DNA from: Laceyella sacchari
Lineage (GTDB): Bacteria; Bacillota; Bacilli; Thermoactinomycetales; Thermoactinomycetaceae
Direction: 5' to 3'
DNA: 64,000 nucleotides
NCBI RefSeq assembly: GCF_004343255.1
Contig: NZ_SMDD01000001.1
Location: 632,577-696,576, forward strand
The notes beneath the pieces are model-generated. The model did no database searches. It was not told the DNA's origin and worked only from the letters and a program-made list of their open reading frames with translations. The position numbers were made by a program, and so were the translations under genes. Below are positions 53,931-62,083 of the stretch, in pieces. Position 1 is the stretch's first letter, and each line of letters starts with the position of its first letter.

Positions 53931-55260
53931 AAATTTCCTCCTCACTTTGTAAATTCAATTTTTGCTGAAGATTGAGAAGTTTTTTGATCGTGACTTTCCA
54001 TTCGGTTTCTGCCTTCATACTATCAAAGCACTTGGCCATCTGCAATAATGCGGTGTACTGACGCTTTGGCAGGTTTGCCTGAAGCGCGGCTTGCTCAGCC
54101 TCCTGGTAGCAGGGAATCGCTTCCGCAAATTTGTGTTGCGCCGCGTAGATGTTGCCGGCGACAATCAATGCTTTGGACAATTGGTTTCGGGTGGCACGCC
54201 GGGCGATCTGAAGCGCGCTGTCGATGTGCTGTTCCGCTTTGGGCCAATTTTTTTCATGGGAATAAATGATGGATAGATAGATCAAGGCGTCAATATGGCT
54301 ACGGGGATGATTGCGTTCATAATCATAATTGAGCACCATTTGGAAGCAGTTTTCAGCTTTGTCGCATTGTTTTTGAAGCAGATAAACACTGCCTAAAATG
54401 TTCATGATATCAAGATAGCGGTTTTGGATTTTATTGCAGATGCCGATGTTGATGCCTTCTTTGCAGATCTCTATGGCTTCGCTGTATTTTTCCATTCTGC
54501 GCAACAGGATGGCCCGATATTTGTATATGTTGAGCAAAGTATATAAACTGCTTCTGATGTGAAAGCGCTTGGCCCACAACTCATCGACGATTTGTTTGGC
54601 TGCCTCGAACCGGGTCATGTTCAGGAGATAAAGCGCTTTGTTACATAGCATGGGGTGTTTCACGTCCCGCCCGCCATTGCGCTCCGAATATGCATCCAGC
54701 CCCTTTTCCACGTAATGGAGGGCTTTGCTCATGTTGTTTTGTACATAGTGGCAGATGCTTAATTCGTTGTAACAGATGGAGACGATGTTGTCTCTGGAGC
54801 ACAATTTGTATTGGTTGTTTAAGCGGATTGCCAGTTTGTAATGCTTCTCGGCTTTGGTGTATGCCTTTTTCGCGTGGAAACACCGCCCCTCCAGGTATGT
54901 ATAAAAAGGGGCGAGGGGGTGGTAACGTTCGATGGCAATGCTTTTGAGCAATTGCTCCGCATGTTCTACCAGTTTGTTGTTGTCCAGCATGGCTTCGATC
55001 AACTGAAGTTGAAAAGAGAGTTCTTCCATGCGTTCCAACTCTTTTTTGACCAAATTTTTCAGTGTCGCTTCATTAAGTCCCAGTTTGGTGAGGTATTTGG
55101 TTACGGTTTTCACATCCACATTCCCCACACCGCGTTCAATGTTGGAAATGGTGCCGTACGACATGGTGGCGTCGGCGATGTCCTCTTGACGATAGCCGTT
55201 TTCTTTTCTCACTTTGCGCATGACGTAACGAACAACATGTGGGTCAAGTCCATATACCAT
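53920..55260 (-). CDS. XRE-family regulator with TPR repeats (RRNPP-like)
   Basis: This 446-residue protein has an N-terminal XRE helix-turn-helix (about 8-65: VRYVMRKVRKENGYRQEDIADATMSYGTISNIERGVGNV), a linker helix, then about eight TPR-like helix pairs to the C-terminus (for example YTYLEGRCFHAKKAYTKAEKHYKLAIRL and ALIYLSIIYSHEKNWPKAEQHIDSALQIA). This is the architecture of RRNPP quorum-sensing receptors that bind short peptides in the TPR groove and control DNA binding. ATG at 55260 follows GCGAGGG; the frame from 55338 lacks a site. A divergent pair of small genes lies upstream. Confidence 0.88.
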   Translation of the reverse strand: MVYGLDPHVVRYVMRKVRKENGYRQEDIADATMSYGTISNIERGVGNVDVKTVTKYLTKLGLNEATLKNLVKKELERMEELSFQLQLIEAMLDNNKLVEHAEQLLKSIAIERYHPLAPFYTYLEGRCFHAKKAYTKAEKHYKLAIRLNNQYKLCSRDNIVSICYNELSICHYVQNNMSKALHYVEKGLDAYSERNGGRDVKHPMLCNKALYLLNMTRFEAAKQIVDELWAKRFHIRSSLYTLLNIYKYRAILLRRMEKYSEAIEICKEGINIGICNKIQNRYLDIMNILGSVYLLQKQCDKAENCFQMVLNYDYERNHPRSHIDALIYLSIIYSHEKNWPKAEQHIDSALQIARRATRNQLSKALIVAGNIYAAQHKFAEAIPCYQEAEQAALQANLPKRQYTALLQMAKCFDSMKAETEWKVTIKKLLNLQQKLNLQSEEEIYEV

Positions 55261-55497
55261 GCGTTTCCCTCGCTTTGTTGGTAATGAGTCGGCGTGCCGC
55301 TGTGAAAGGAGGCCAAGGGAGAGCAAGAGAGTGTCCATTTAACGGAATTGGCTTAAATCAATGCGGATGGGGGTACGAAGAAGGCGTCCTTTCGTGCTTG
55401 TGCCAATGAAAAAAGAAATGATTTAAAGGAATGATATTAAATCAAATTTGTATTGTATGAATATATTAAATTATATTACAATTTATATAGATAAGCT

Positions 55498-55516
55498 ATT
55501 CATTTATAAAATGAAT
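55498..55516. promoter_or_regulatory. Perfect palindrome in the divergent promoter region
   Basis: ATTCATTT-ATA-AAATGAAT is a perfect 8-3-8 inverted repeat, 34 bp before the ATG at 55550. The surrounding 55430-55500 segment is extremely A/T-rich and contains an imperfect second dyad (AATTTGTATTGTA ... TATATTACAATTTA). It is a likely operator for the XRE-TPR protein, whose gene starts 240 bp away in the opposite direction. Confidence 0.5.
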
Positions 55517-55549
55517 GGTTCGAGCTGAAATCGAGGGAGGTGAAGGGGG

Positions 55550-55840
55550 ATGCTATCGATCACGGTGAAGGGGAATGCCCATAAAGTAAATCATTTCCTT
55601 TATGAGTTAAGCCAACTGATGAAATTAAAACTGATTCCAGAGGAAGTGGAAGTGACAGATGCGGAGGAGAGAGAGGTAACCTGCGATGTGCAACATCAGC
55701 CGGCAAGCAAATTGAGTGTTGTCCGTTTGCAAGATCGTTCCGGTTGTGAGATTGCGATTCCAATGCTCGATCTGGTGTGTGCGGAGTTGGAGGATGGCAA
55801 GTATGTGTTGACCGGCCGCTGTTATGACCTATTCTCTTAA
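55550..55840 (+). CDS. Small hypothetical protein, divergent from the XRE-TPR gene
   Basis: This 96-residue protein starts at ATG 55550 behind GGGAGGTGAAGGGGG. It has an N-terminal beta-alpha unit (LSITVKGNAHKVNHFLYELSQLMKL), an acidic stretch with EVEVTDAEEREVTCDV, and three cysteines without a metal-binding pattern. I do not recognise the family. It overlaps the next ORF if that starts at 55824, or precedes it by 16 bp if ATG 55857 is used. Confidence 0.62.
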   Translation: MLSITVKGNAHKVNHFLYELSQLMKLKLIPEEVEVTDAEEREVTCDVQHQPASKLSVVRLQDRSGCEIAIPMLDLVCAELEDGKYVLTGRCYDLFS

Positions 55841-55856
55841 CAATGGGTGTGAGGGA

Positions 55857-56147
55857 ATGCTTTGCGAAACGATGAGATTGTACTTGTCCCGTATATATTG
55901 CCAGGACTGCGACCGTTTTGTCACGCGGCATCATTGCCAGACGGTCATGCCGAGAATGGGGCAAGTTCATCAGTGTCCCCACTGTCACGATCAAAAGAAA
56001 CGTGTGATTCGCTACTGGCGTACCCAGATGATTGATGATGTGGAAGAGATGGGACGGATGTTGAGTTGTACGCCATTTAACCATGCCGAGGTGCAGCAAC
56101 TTGAGGTGGGGACCATAACGGTGAGTCGCTATGAACGCAGGGAATAA
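55857..56147 (+). CDS. Small zinc-ribbon-like protein
   Basis: About 96 residues with cysteine pairs CQDC (in RIYCQDCDRFV) and CPHC (in VHQCPHCHDQKKR) about 30 residues apart, plus RHHC between them, which fits a zinc ribbon. The C-terminal part (EEMGRMLSCTPFNHAEVQQLEVGTITVSRYERRE) is unfamiliar. Start is uncertain among 55824, 55857 and 55872; GAGGGA lies directly before 55857. Forms an operon with the preceding small gene. Confidence 0.6.
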   Translation: MLCETMRLYLSRIYCQDCDRFVTRHHCQTVMPRMGQVHQCPHCHDQKKRVIRYWRTQMIDDVEEMGRMLSCTPFNHAEVQQLEVGTITVSRYERRE

Positions 56148-56477
56148 AAAAAGAGCCAACAAAACGGCTCTGAACTATGCGATGTTAGTTTGCCCTTATT
56201 ATAACATGATTTGGATGGAAATGGAATGCGCGCGGGCGAAGACGATGCAAAACGGCCTTAGGAGGATGGAGTGGAATCAGATAGATCGATGAAGACGGTG
56301 ACGGTCAGCCTTGGCTTGTGCATAGTGTCACATGAGAGGGGAGCAAGCGGAGCGAAGCACGTGGAGTCACTTTCACGCTTGCAGTACGAATGTGAGCAGA
56401 CGCCTTCGTTTTCGGTGAAACGGAGGCGTTTCTACGTTCCAGCATCGTGTGCTTGTATAACGTCAGGATGGACTTCC
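56148..56477. other. Intergenic region with two hairpins
   Basis: AGAGCC/GGCTCT near 56153-56172 is flanked by an A-run on the plus strand, so it reads as a terminator only for minus-strand transcription, although no minus-strand gene is evident. A second hairpin, ACGCCTTCGTTT / AAACGGAGGCGT, lies at about 56401-56432. No gene is supported. Confidence 0.45.
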
Positions 56478-56533
56478 GGGGCGTGTCTGATGAATAGTAC
56501 ATCCCAACTAACTTGATTTGCCTGACAGACCCC
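56478..56533 (-). repeat. MITE-like element, copy D, internally deleted
   Basis: Read on the minus strand this 56-bp segment begins GGGGTCTGTCAGGCAAATCA and ends ATTCATCAGACACGCCCC, matching both ends of copies B and C but lacking about 80 bp of the centre. Terminal repeats differ at several positions, so this is an old copy. Confidence 0.72.
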
Positions 56534-56613
56534 GGTCAAGATGATAATGCAGATCATTCTGATTACTGATATGATAGGGATAACTAATCAACGTCGCAAA
56601 GGAGGATTGACGG

Positions 56614-57153
56614 ATGATCCGCCATTTGCACAAAATGCACTTGCAAGAGAAATGCGCTGTGGATATCACAGACTGGACGCGACGGATTGAGCAGGTGATT
56701 GAAAAGCTGGAGTGGTCGTTAAAGTACATCGAGGCGAACAAACAGAAGGCAATGAAGGCGTTGCAGGGAGCGGTGGAGCTAGAGCATACGCTACAAAATT
56801 CGGGGATTGAGGTGCAGAGTTTCCACTTGGGCACGGTAATTAAAGAAATTATCGAAAACTTCCTGGCGATTACCGATATGGATGACGCTTACCGGGATTT
56901 GATCGGGCTGAAAGATGAAGTGGCCAAGCACATCGAGCGAAAGCGCTACCAAGAAATCATCTCAGCAGAGGAATTGGCCGCGCTAGAATCGCTTCACATG
57001 GATCTGAACAGTTATGGAAAGCGGCTGAAAAAAGTATGGAGCAGCGAAGAGGTGAGCGGGATCGTCTACATTGTGGATGATGTCTTGGAGTTTTTGAAAG
57101 AGATGATCACGGAGGACATCGTCCATGTCAACCTTGCGCCAAAGCGATCTTGA
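56614..57153 (+). CDS. Hypothetical helical protein
   Basis: This 179-residue cytoplasmic protein is predicted to be all-helical with coiled-coil character (TRRIEQVIEKLEWSLKYIEANKQKAMKAL, then LIGLKDEVAKHIERKRYQEI). ATG at 56614 has AAAGGAGG upstream, a strong signal. No family is recognised. It lies alone between the MITE remnant and tig. Confidence 0.7.
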   Translation: MIRHLHKMHLQEKCAVDITDWTRRIEQVIEKLEWSLKYIEANKQKAMKALQGAVELEHTLQNSGIEVQSFHLGTVIKEIIENFLAITDMDDAYRDLIGLKDEVAKHIERKRYQEIISAEELAALESLHMDLNSYGKRLKKVWSSEEVSGIVYIVDDVLEFLKEMITEDIVHVNLAPKRS

Positions 57154-57328
57154 CCCCCCGCTGCTGTTTTTCCAGCGGGATCGGGTTGTGGAGTGGCATG
57201 GTATATCTTGGTTCATCCTTTACATCCCGACGCTCCTGAAGTAACATAAAGTAAGTTGGCAAGAAGGCTACATAACAACTTGTTTCTCCCCCTTTGCCCA
57301 AGGGGTTACGCCTGTTGACGTTGTTTTC
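57154..57328. other. Intergenic region upstream of tig
   Basis: Contains a hairpin CCCGCTG / CAGCGGG (about 57156-57179) just after the preceding stop codon, with a poor U-tract, and then the tig promoter. Nothing else was recognised. Confidence 0.45.
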
Positions 57329-57356
57329 TTGCAAAGCGGGCGCGCTGTGTTATAAT
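57329..57356 (+). promoter_or_regulatory. Predicted sigma-A promoter of tig
   Basis: TTGCAA (57329-57334) and TATAAT (57351-57356) are 16 bp apart; TG one base before the -10 makes it an extended -10 promoter. It lies about 80 bp before the tig ATG. Confidence 0.7.
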
Positions 57357-57437
57357 GAAAGGGTTATTGTGGCTTTATTGACTACTTTGAAATCGGACTG
57401 ATGTCAATCATTCATAGATTGCAGGAGGGTACAGTTA

Positions 57438-58730
57438 ATGAAGGCAAGTTGGGAAAAAACAGAAACAAACAAAGGCGTACTTACAGTAGAAGCCGATGCA
57501 CAAAAAGTGGCAGAAGCATTGGATCAAGCATTTAAAAAAGTCGTGAAACAAGTAAACATCCCAGGATTCCGCAAAGGGAAAGTTCCACGTCCCATCTTTG
57601 AAAAGCGTTTCGGTGTAGAGGCCCTCTACCAAGACGCGTTGGATATTCTGCTGCCGGAAGCTTATGAAGCAGCGGTAAACGAAACCGGCATCGAGCCAGT
57701 GGATCGTCCGGAGATCGACATCGAGCAATTGGAAAAAGGATTGCCTCTGATCTTCAAAGCGACGGTGACGGTGAAGCCGGAAGTAACTCTGGGCGAATAC
57801 AAAGGACTGGAAGTAGAAGACAAAGATTTCTCCGTCAAACCGGAAGATGTGGATGCTGAATTGGAGAGAATGCGCAAGCAACAAGGCCAATTGGAAGCGA
57901 TTGAAGACGGCGTAGTGGAAAACGGCGACCGTGTAATCATCGACTTTGAAGGATTTGTTGATGGTAAAGCCTTTGAAGGGGGCAAAGCCGAACGATATAC
58001 CTTGGAAGTAGGTTCTGGCACATTCATCCCTGGGTTTGAAGACCAATTGGTTGGCATGAAAGTCGGCGAAGAGAAAGACGTTAACGTCACTTTCCCAGAA
58101 GAGTACCATGCGGAAGAGTTGAAAGGGAAACCAGCCACCTTCAAAGTGAAATTGCATGAAATCAAGCGTCTCAACCTGCCGGAGCTGGATGATGAATTCG
58201 CGCAAGATGTGAGCGAATTTGACACATTGGCTGAGCTGAAAGCTGACATCGAAAAAAACCTGAACGAAAGAGCGGCAAGAGAGAAAGAAAACTATATCCG
58301 TAATGAATTGGTAGAGCTGGCTTCGGAAAAAGCCGAAGTGGAAATTCCGGAAGTCATGATCGAAAATGAAGCCGAAAACATGTTGCACCAATTTGAACAA
58401 CGCCTGATGCAACAAGGGCTTAACTTGGATCTGTACGCCCAATTCACTGGTCAGGATAAAGACGCACTGAAAGCGCAATTCAAAGATGATGCAGGCAAAC
58501 GTGTACGTGCCAACTTGGTGTTGGAAGCGATCGCCAAAGCAGAAAACATCGAAGTAACTGAAGCAGACATCGAACAGGAAATCCAAGAAATGGCTAAAGA
58601 GATGAGCCGTGAGGCGGATGAAGTTCGCCGTATCTTGGAGGCACAAAACGCGCTGGAGTCCGTCAAAGAACAACTTCGCGTTAAGAAAACGATTGATCTA
58701 CTTGTATCCGAAAGTAAAAATAAGGCATAA
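57438..58730 (+). CDS. tig: Trigger factor
   Basis: This 430-residue ribosome-associated chaperone has the ribosome-binding signature [10 protein letters not shown] in the N-terminal domain (1-115), a central FKBP-type PPIase domain (about 150-245, [45 protein letters not shown]) and a C-terminal helical chaperone domain. ATG follows AGGAGGG. tig-clpP-clpX grouping is widespread. Confidence 0.97.
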   Translation: MKASWEKTETNKGVLTVEADAQKVAEALDQAFKKVVKQVNIPGFRKGKVPRPIFEKRFGVEALYQDALDILLPEAYEAAVNETGIEPVDRPEIDIEQLEKGLPLIFKATVTVKPEVTLGEYKGLEVEDKDFSVKPEDVDAELERMRKQQGQLEAIEDGVVENGDRVIIDFEGFVDGKAFEGGKAERYTLEVGSGTFIPGFEDQLVGMKVGEEKDVNVTFPEEYHAEELKGKPATFKVKLHEIKRLNLPELDDEFAQDVSEFDTLAELKADIEKNLNERAAREKENYIRNELVELASEKAEVEIPEVMIENEAENMLHQFEQRLMQQGLNLDLYAQFTGQDKDALKAQFKDDAGKRVRANLVLEAIAKAENIEVTEADIEQEIQEMAKEMSREADEVRRILEAQNALESVKEQLRVKKTIDLLVSESKNKA

Positions 58731-58754
58731 TGGTGATAGGGAGTCAGGGAACGG

Positions 58755-58782
58755 GGCACGTGAAACTACGTGCCTTGTTTTA
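58755..58782 (+). terminator. Terminator between tig and clpP
   Basis: GGCACGT and ACGTGCC form a 7-bp stem with a 6-nt loop, followed by TTGTTTT. Confidence 0.8.
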
Positions 58783-58813
58783 AAATTTGTAACTCCGAAA
58801 TGAGGTGTTTCCT

Positions 58814-59395
58814 ATGCCTTTAGTCCCAATGGTCGTGGAGCAGTCCAACAGGGGCGAACGTGCGTACGACATTTACTCCCGGCTATTGAAAGACCGGATC
58901 ATCTTTCTGAGTGGTCCGATTGATGATAACGTCGCAAATCTCGTTGTAGCCCAATTGTTGTTTCTCAGCGCAGAAGACCCGGAAAAAGACATTCATTTGT
59001 ACATAAATTCTCCCGGCGGCTCCGTGACGGCTGGCTTGGCTATCTACGATACCATAAACCATATCCAGCCCGATGTATCCACCATTTGTGTGGGCCTGGC
59101 GGCTAGCATGGGTGCTTTCCTGCTAGCGGCTGGAACCAAAGGGAAACGTTATGCCCTGCCAAACAGTGAAGTGATGATCCATCAACCACTGGGTGGCGCC
59201 AGAGGGCAAGCTTCCGACATAAAGATCCACGCGGATTGGATTTTGCGCACCAAAGACCAACTTAACAAAATTTTGGCTGAACGCACTGGGCAGCCATTAG
59301 ATAAGATTGCGCGCGACACAGATCGTGACTTCTTTATGAGTGCCGAAGAAGCGAAAGAATACGGCCTCGTGGATCAGGTGATGGCACGGACTTAG
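58814..59395 (+). CDS. clpP: ATP-dependent Clp protease proteolytic subunit ClpP
   Basis: This 193-residue serine protease subunit has the catalytic triad Ser98 (AASMGAF), His123 (VMIHQP) and Asp172. The N-terminus [24 protein letters not shown] is typical. ATG at 58814 follows GAGGTG. Only 16 bp separate it from clpX, so the two are probably cotranscribed. No CtsR-type heptad repeat was found upstream. Confidence 0.97.
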   Translation: MPLVPMVVEQSNRGERAYDIYSRLLKDRIIFLSGPIDDNVANLVVAQLLFLSAEDPEKDIHLYINSPGGSVTAGLAIYDTINHIQPDVSTICVGLAASMGAFLLAAGTKGKRYALPNSEVMIHQPLGGARGQASDIKIHADWILRTKDQLNKILAERTGQPLDKIARDTDRDFFMSAEEAKEYGLVDQVMART

Positions 59396-59411
59396 GAAAG
59401 GGGTGAGAGAC

Positions 59412-60680
59412 ATGTTCAAATTCAACGAAGAAAAAGGGCAGCTCAAATGTTCCTTTTGCGGCAAATCGCAAGATCAAGTGCGCAAATTGGTCGCAGGTCC
59501 GGGTGTTTACATCTGTGACGAGTGCATTGAGCTGTGCAACGAAATAGTTGAAGAAGAACTGGGGAACGAAGAGGATATCGATCTGGCGAACTTGCCCAAA
59601 CCGCAAGAGATTTGCCAAATCCTTGATCAATACGTCATCGGCCAGGAACATGCGAAAAAATCGCTGTCTGTCGCGGTGTACAACCACTACAAACGCATCA
59701 ACTCACATACGGCCAAGTCGGATGAGGTGGAATTGCAAAAGTCCAACATCATGATGCTGGGTCCCACGGGGAGCGGGAAAACCTTGCTGGCCCAAACGCT
59801 GGCTCGCATCTTGAATGTTCCTTTCGCCATTGCCGACGCAACCTCACTCACGGAAGCGGGATATGTTGGGGAAGATGTGGAAAACATTCTGCTCAAACTG
59901 ATTCAGGCTGCCGATTACGATATTGAAAAGGCCGAGCGCGGCATCATTTATATCGATGAAATCGACAAAGTGGCTCGCAAATCGGAGAACCCATCTATCA
60001 CCCGTGATGTTTCAGGAGAAGGGGTGCAACAAGCACTGCTGAAGATTTTGGAAGGAACTGTTGCGAGTGTGCCCCCGCAAGGTGGTCGTAAACACCCGCA
60101 TCAAGAGTTCATCCAAATTGACACCAGCAATATCCTGTTCATCTGTGGTGGCGCGTTCGATGGATTGGAGACCATCATTAAGCGCCGGATCGGTAAAAAA
60201 GTGATCGGTTTTGGCATGGATACGCAAACGGTCACCATGAAGCCGGGCGAGTTCTTGCGGATGGTTCTGCCGGAAGACCTGTTGAAATTCGGATTGATTC
60301 CGGAATTCGTCGGTCGTCTGCCGGTCATTTCCACCTTGGAACCGCTGGATGAAACCGCTTTGGTGCGCATTTTGACAGAGCCCAAAAACGCTCTTGTTAA
60401 GCAGTACCAAAAACTGCTCGAAATGGACAATGTTGAGTTGGAGTTCGAGATGGAGGCCTTGGAGGCGATTGCTCAAGAGGCCATCAAACGCAAAACGGGT
60501 GCGCGCGGCTTGAGAGCGATCATTGAGTCGATTATGCTTGATGTCATGTTTGAGCTGCCGTCCCGGGATGATGTCATCAAGTGCGTGGTTACCAAAGAAA
60601 CGGTAGTCCATGGCGTGTCCCCCAAATTGATGACAAAAGAAGGACACGTTCTCAACAACAAACAAGAAGAAACTGCTTAG
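59412..60680 (+). CDS. clpX: ATP-dependent Clp protease ATP-binding subunit ClpX
   Basis: This 422-residue AAA+ unfoldase has the N-terminal zinc-binding domain (CSFCGKSQ ... [10 protein letters not shown]), Walker A GPTGSGKT at 117-124, Walker [10 protein letters not shown], the pore loop GYVGEDVE and the IGF-type ClpP-contact loop IGFGMD. ATG at 59412 follows AAAGGGGTG. Confidence 0.97.
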   Translation: MFKFNEEKGQLKCSFCGKSQDQVRKLVAGPGVYICDECIELCNEIVEEELGNEEDIDLANLPKPQEICQILDQYVIGQEHAKKSLSVAVYNHYKRINSHTAKSDEVELQKSNIMMLGPTGSGKTLLAQTLARILNVPFAIADATSLTEAGYVGEDVENILLKLIQAADYDIEKAERGIIYIDEIDKVARKSENPSITRDVSGEGVQQALLKILEGTVASVPPQGGRKHPHQEFIQIDTSNILFICGGAFDGLETIIKRRIGKKVIGFGMDTQTVTMKPGEFLRMVLPEDLLKFGLIPEFVGRLPVISTLEPLDETALVRILTEPKNALVKQYQKLLEMDNVELEFEMEALEAIAQEAIKRKTGARGLRAIIESIMLDVMFELPSRDDVIKCVVTKETVVHGVSPKLMTKEGHVLNNKQEETA

Positions 60681-60700
60681 CCATAAAAGCGCGAAATTTG

Positions 60701-60731
60701 GCATCTGCTTTTCCAAGGCAGATGCTTTTTT
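60701..60731 (+). terminator. Terminator of clpX
   Basis: GCATCTGC and GCAGATGC form a perfect 8-bp stem with a 9-nt loop, followed by TTTTTT. Confidence 0.9.
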
Positions 60732-60840
60732 CATTTAGTCGTGATATGTTAAAATGTAGGAGTTTCCATTCGACAATGGAGCGGTTCTACTGCTTGTATG
60801 GTAGGGCTGCTTTTTCGATAAAGAAAGAGGTGAAAGGGAT

Positions 60841-61977
60841 ATGTTGAAAATTGTTGCAATTGATCGTGAACGCTATATCAATTTTGTCAAAACCCAACCT
60901 TATCGCAATTTTTTGCAATACCCTTCATGGGCGGATCTCAAGCGGGAATGGCAATGGAATAGCGATTTCTTAGGCTGGGTAAACAAAGATGGCAAGATGG
61001 TTGGCGGCGCGGTTGTGCTGTACCGCAAAGTGCCAGGCATGAATAAATTTTTGGCATACATACCTCGTGGTCCGATTATCGACTGGTTTTCCGACCGCAA
61101 CATGAAAGAATGGTTTGTTCCTTTGTTCAATCATTTGAAACAACGTCAAGTATTTAGCGTCAAAATGGATCCCCCGCTGGTGCGCCGGAAATGGTCTTGC
61201 GATACGATCAATCAATCCATCCAAGAATTCAAATCACACGGTTTGCGTGGGAGACGGTTGACGGATATCCGTCCGGATCAGGTGTTTAACGCAGTAGAAT
61301 ACGTTCAGCAGGAATTGGCTGACATGGGATGGCGGAAGCATGTGGTGGAAGACAGTTTTGAAACGGTGCAGCCGCAGTTCGTGTATCGGCTCAACATGAA
61401 AAACAAGACGCTGGAAAAAGTGTATAAAGGGTTCCATCCTTACTGGCAAAACCGTATCAAAAATGCGGAGCAGGACGGGATTCGCGTCCAATTGGGTACG
61501 GAGCGGGATTTGCCGGAATTTCACCGGCTACTGGCTTTAGCGGCAAAACGCGAAAAATCGCAAGTTCGCGATGTGTCTTATTTTGAAAAAATGTTTGAAA
61601 CGTTGATATTGGAAGACCCTTATCGCGTTCGCCTTTATTTGGCCCGTAAGGGGGACAAGCTGTTGAGCACATCGCTTGCCGTGCGCGTCGACGGCCACAC
61701 CTGGGATTTATATAACGCCCGGTTGAGTGAAACCATGGAAGAGCCTTCTCCTTATCTGTTGCGTTGGAAAATGATCCAAGATGCCTATCAGCAGGGAGAT
61801 CGCATCTTTGATTTCCGTGGGATCAGCACCACGTTGGACGAGCACCACCCCAATTTTGAATTGTTGCATTTCAAAATGGGTTTTGGGGGCGAAGCGTGCG
61901 AAATGGTCGGCGAATGGGATTACCCGGTGATTCCGATGTTGCACTGGGCGTTTGACATGTATATGAAGCGGCGCTAG
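60841..61977 (+). CDS. FemAB-family peptidoglycan interpeptide bridge aminoacyltransferase
   Basis: This 378-residue protein has the twin GNAT-like fold of Fem ligases: FLQYPSWADLKREWQW near the start, YIPRGPIIDW, KGFHPYWQNRIKNAEQDGI where the second domain begins, and DFRGISTTLDEHHPNFELLHFKMGFGGE near the end. Such enzymes use aminoacyl-tRNA to add residues to lipid II. The helical coiled-coil arm of staphylococcal FemA is missing or short, so the acceptor and amino acid are unknown. ATG at 60841 follows AGAGGTGAAAGGG. It lies between clpX and lonB. Confidence 0.88.
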   Translation: MLKIVAIDRERYINFVKTQPYRNFLQYPSWADLKREWQWNSDFLGWVNKDGKMVGGAVVLYRKVPGMNKFLAYIPRGPIIDWFSDRNMKEWFVPLFNHLKQRQVFSVKMDPPLVRRKWSCDTINQSIQEFKSHGLRGRRLTDIRPDQVFNAVEYVQQELADMGWRKHVVEDSFETVQPQFVYRLNMKNKTLEKVYKGFHPYWQNRIKNAEQDGIRVQLGTERDLPEFHRLLALAAKREKSQVRDVSYFEKMFETLILEDPYRVRLYLARKGDKLLSTSLAVRVDGHTWDLYNARLSETMEEPSPYLLRWKMIQDAYQQGDRIFDFRGISTTLDEHHPNFELLHFKMGFGGEACEMVGEWDYPVIPMLHWAFDMYMKRR

Positions 61978-62083
61978 GACAGTGGGGAAGGAAATAAAAA
62001 CATGAGTAGCCCTTCATGTTGGCGGTCATAATACAAAACAAAGAAACGGTGAGTTCCGCGAAGCAGAAAGGAATGGGCGTCAA

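Noticed and set aside
57435-58673. Long minus-strand frame of 412 codons antisense to tig
   Set aside because: It is a shadow of the trigger factor gene caused by its codon usage; the translation is low-complexity Phe/His-rich with no domain.
58731-58813. CtsR operator upstream of clpP
   Set aside because: The tandem heptad GGTCAAA repeat is absent; only a terminator hairpin lies here.
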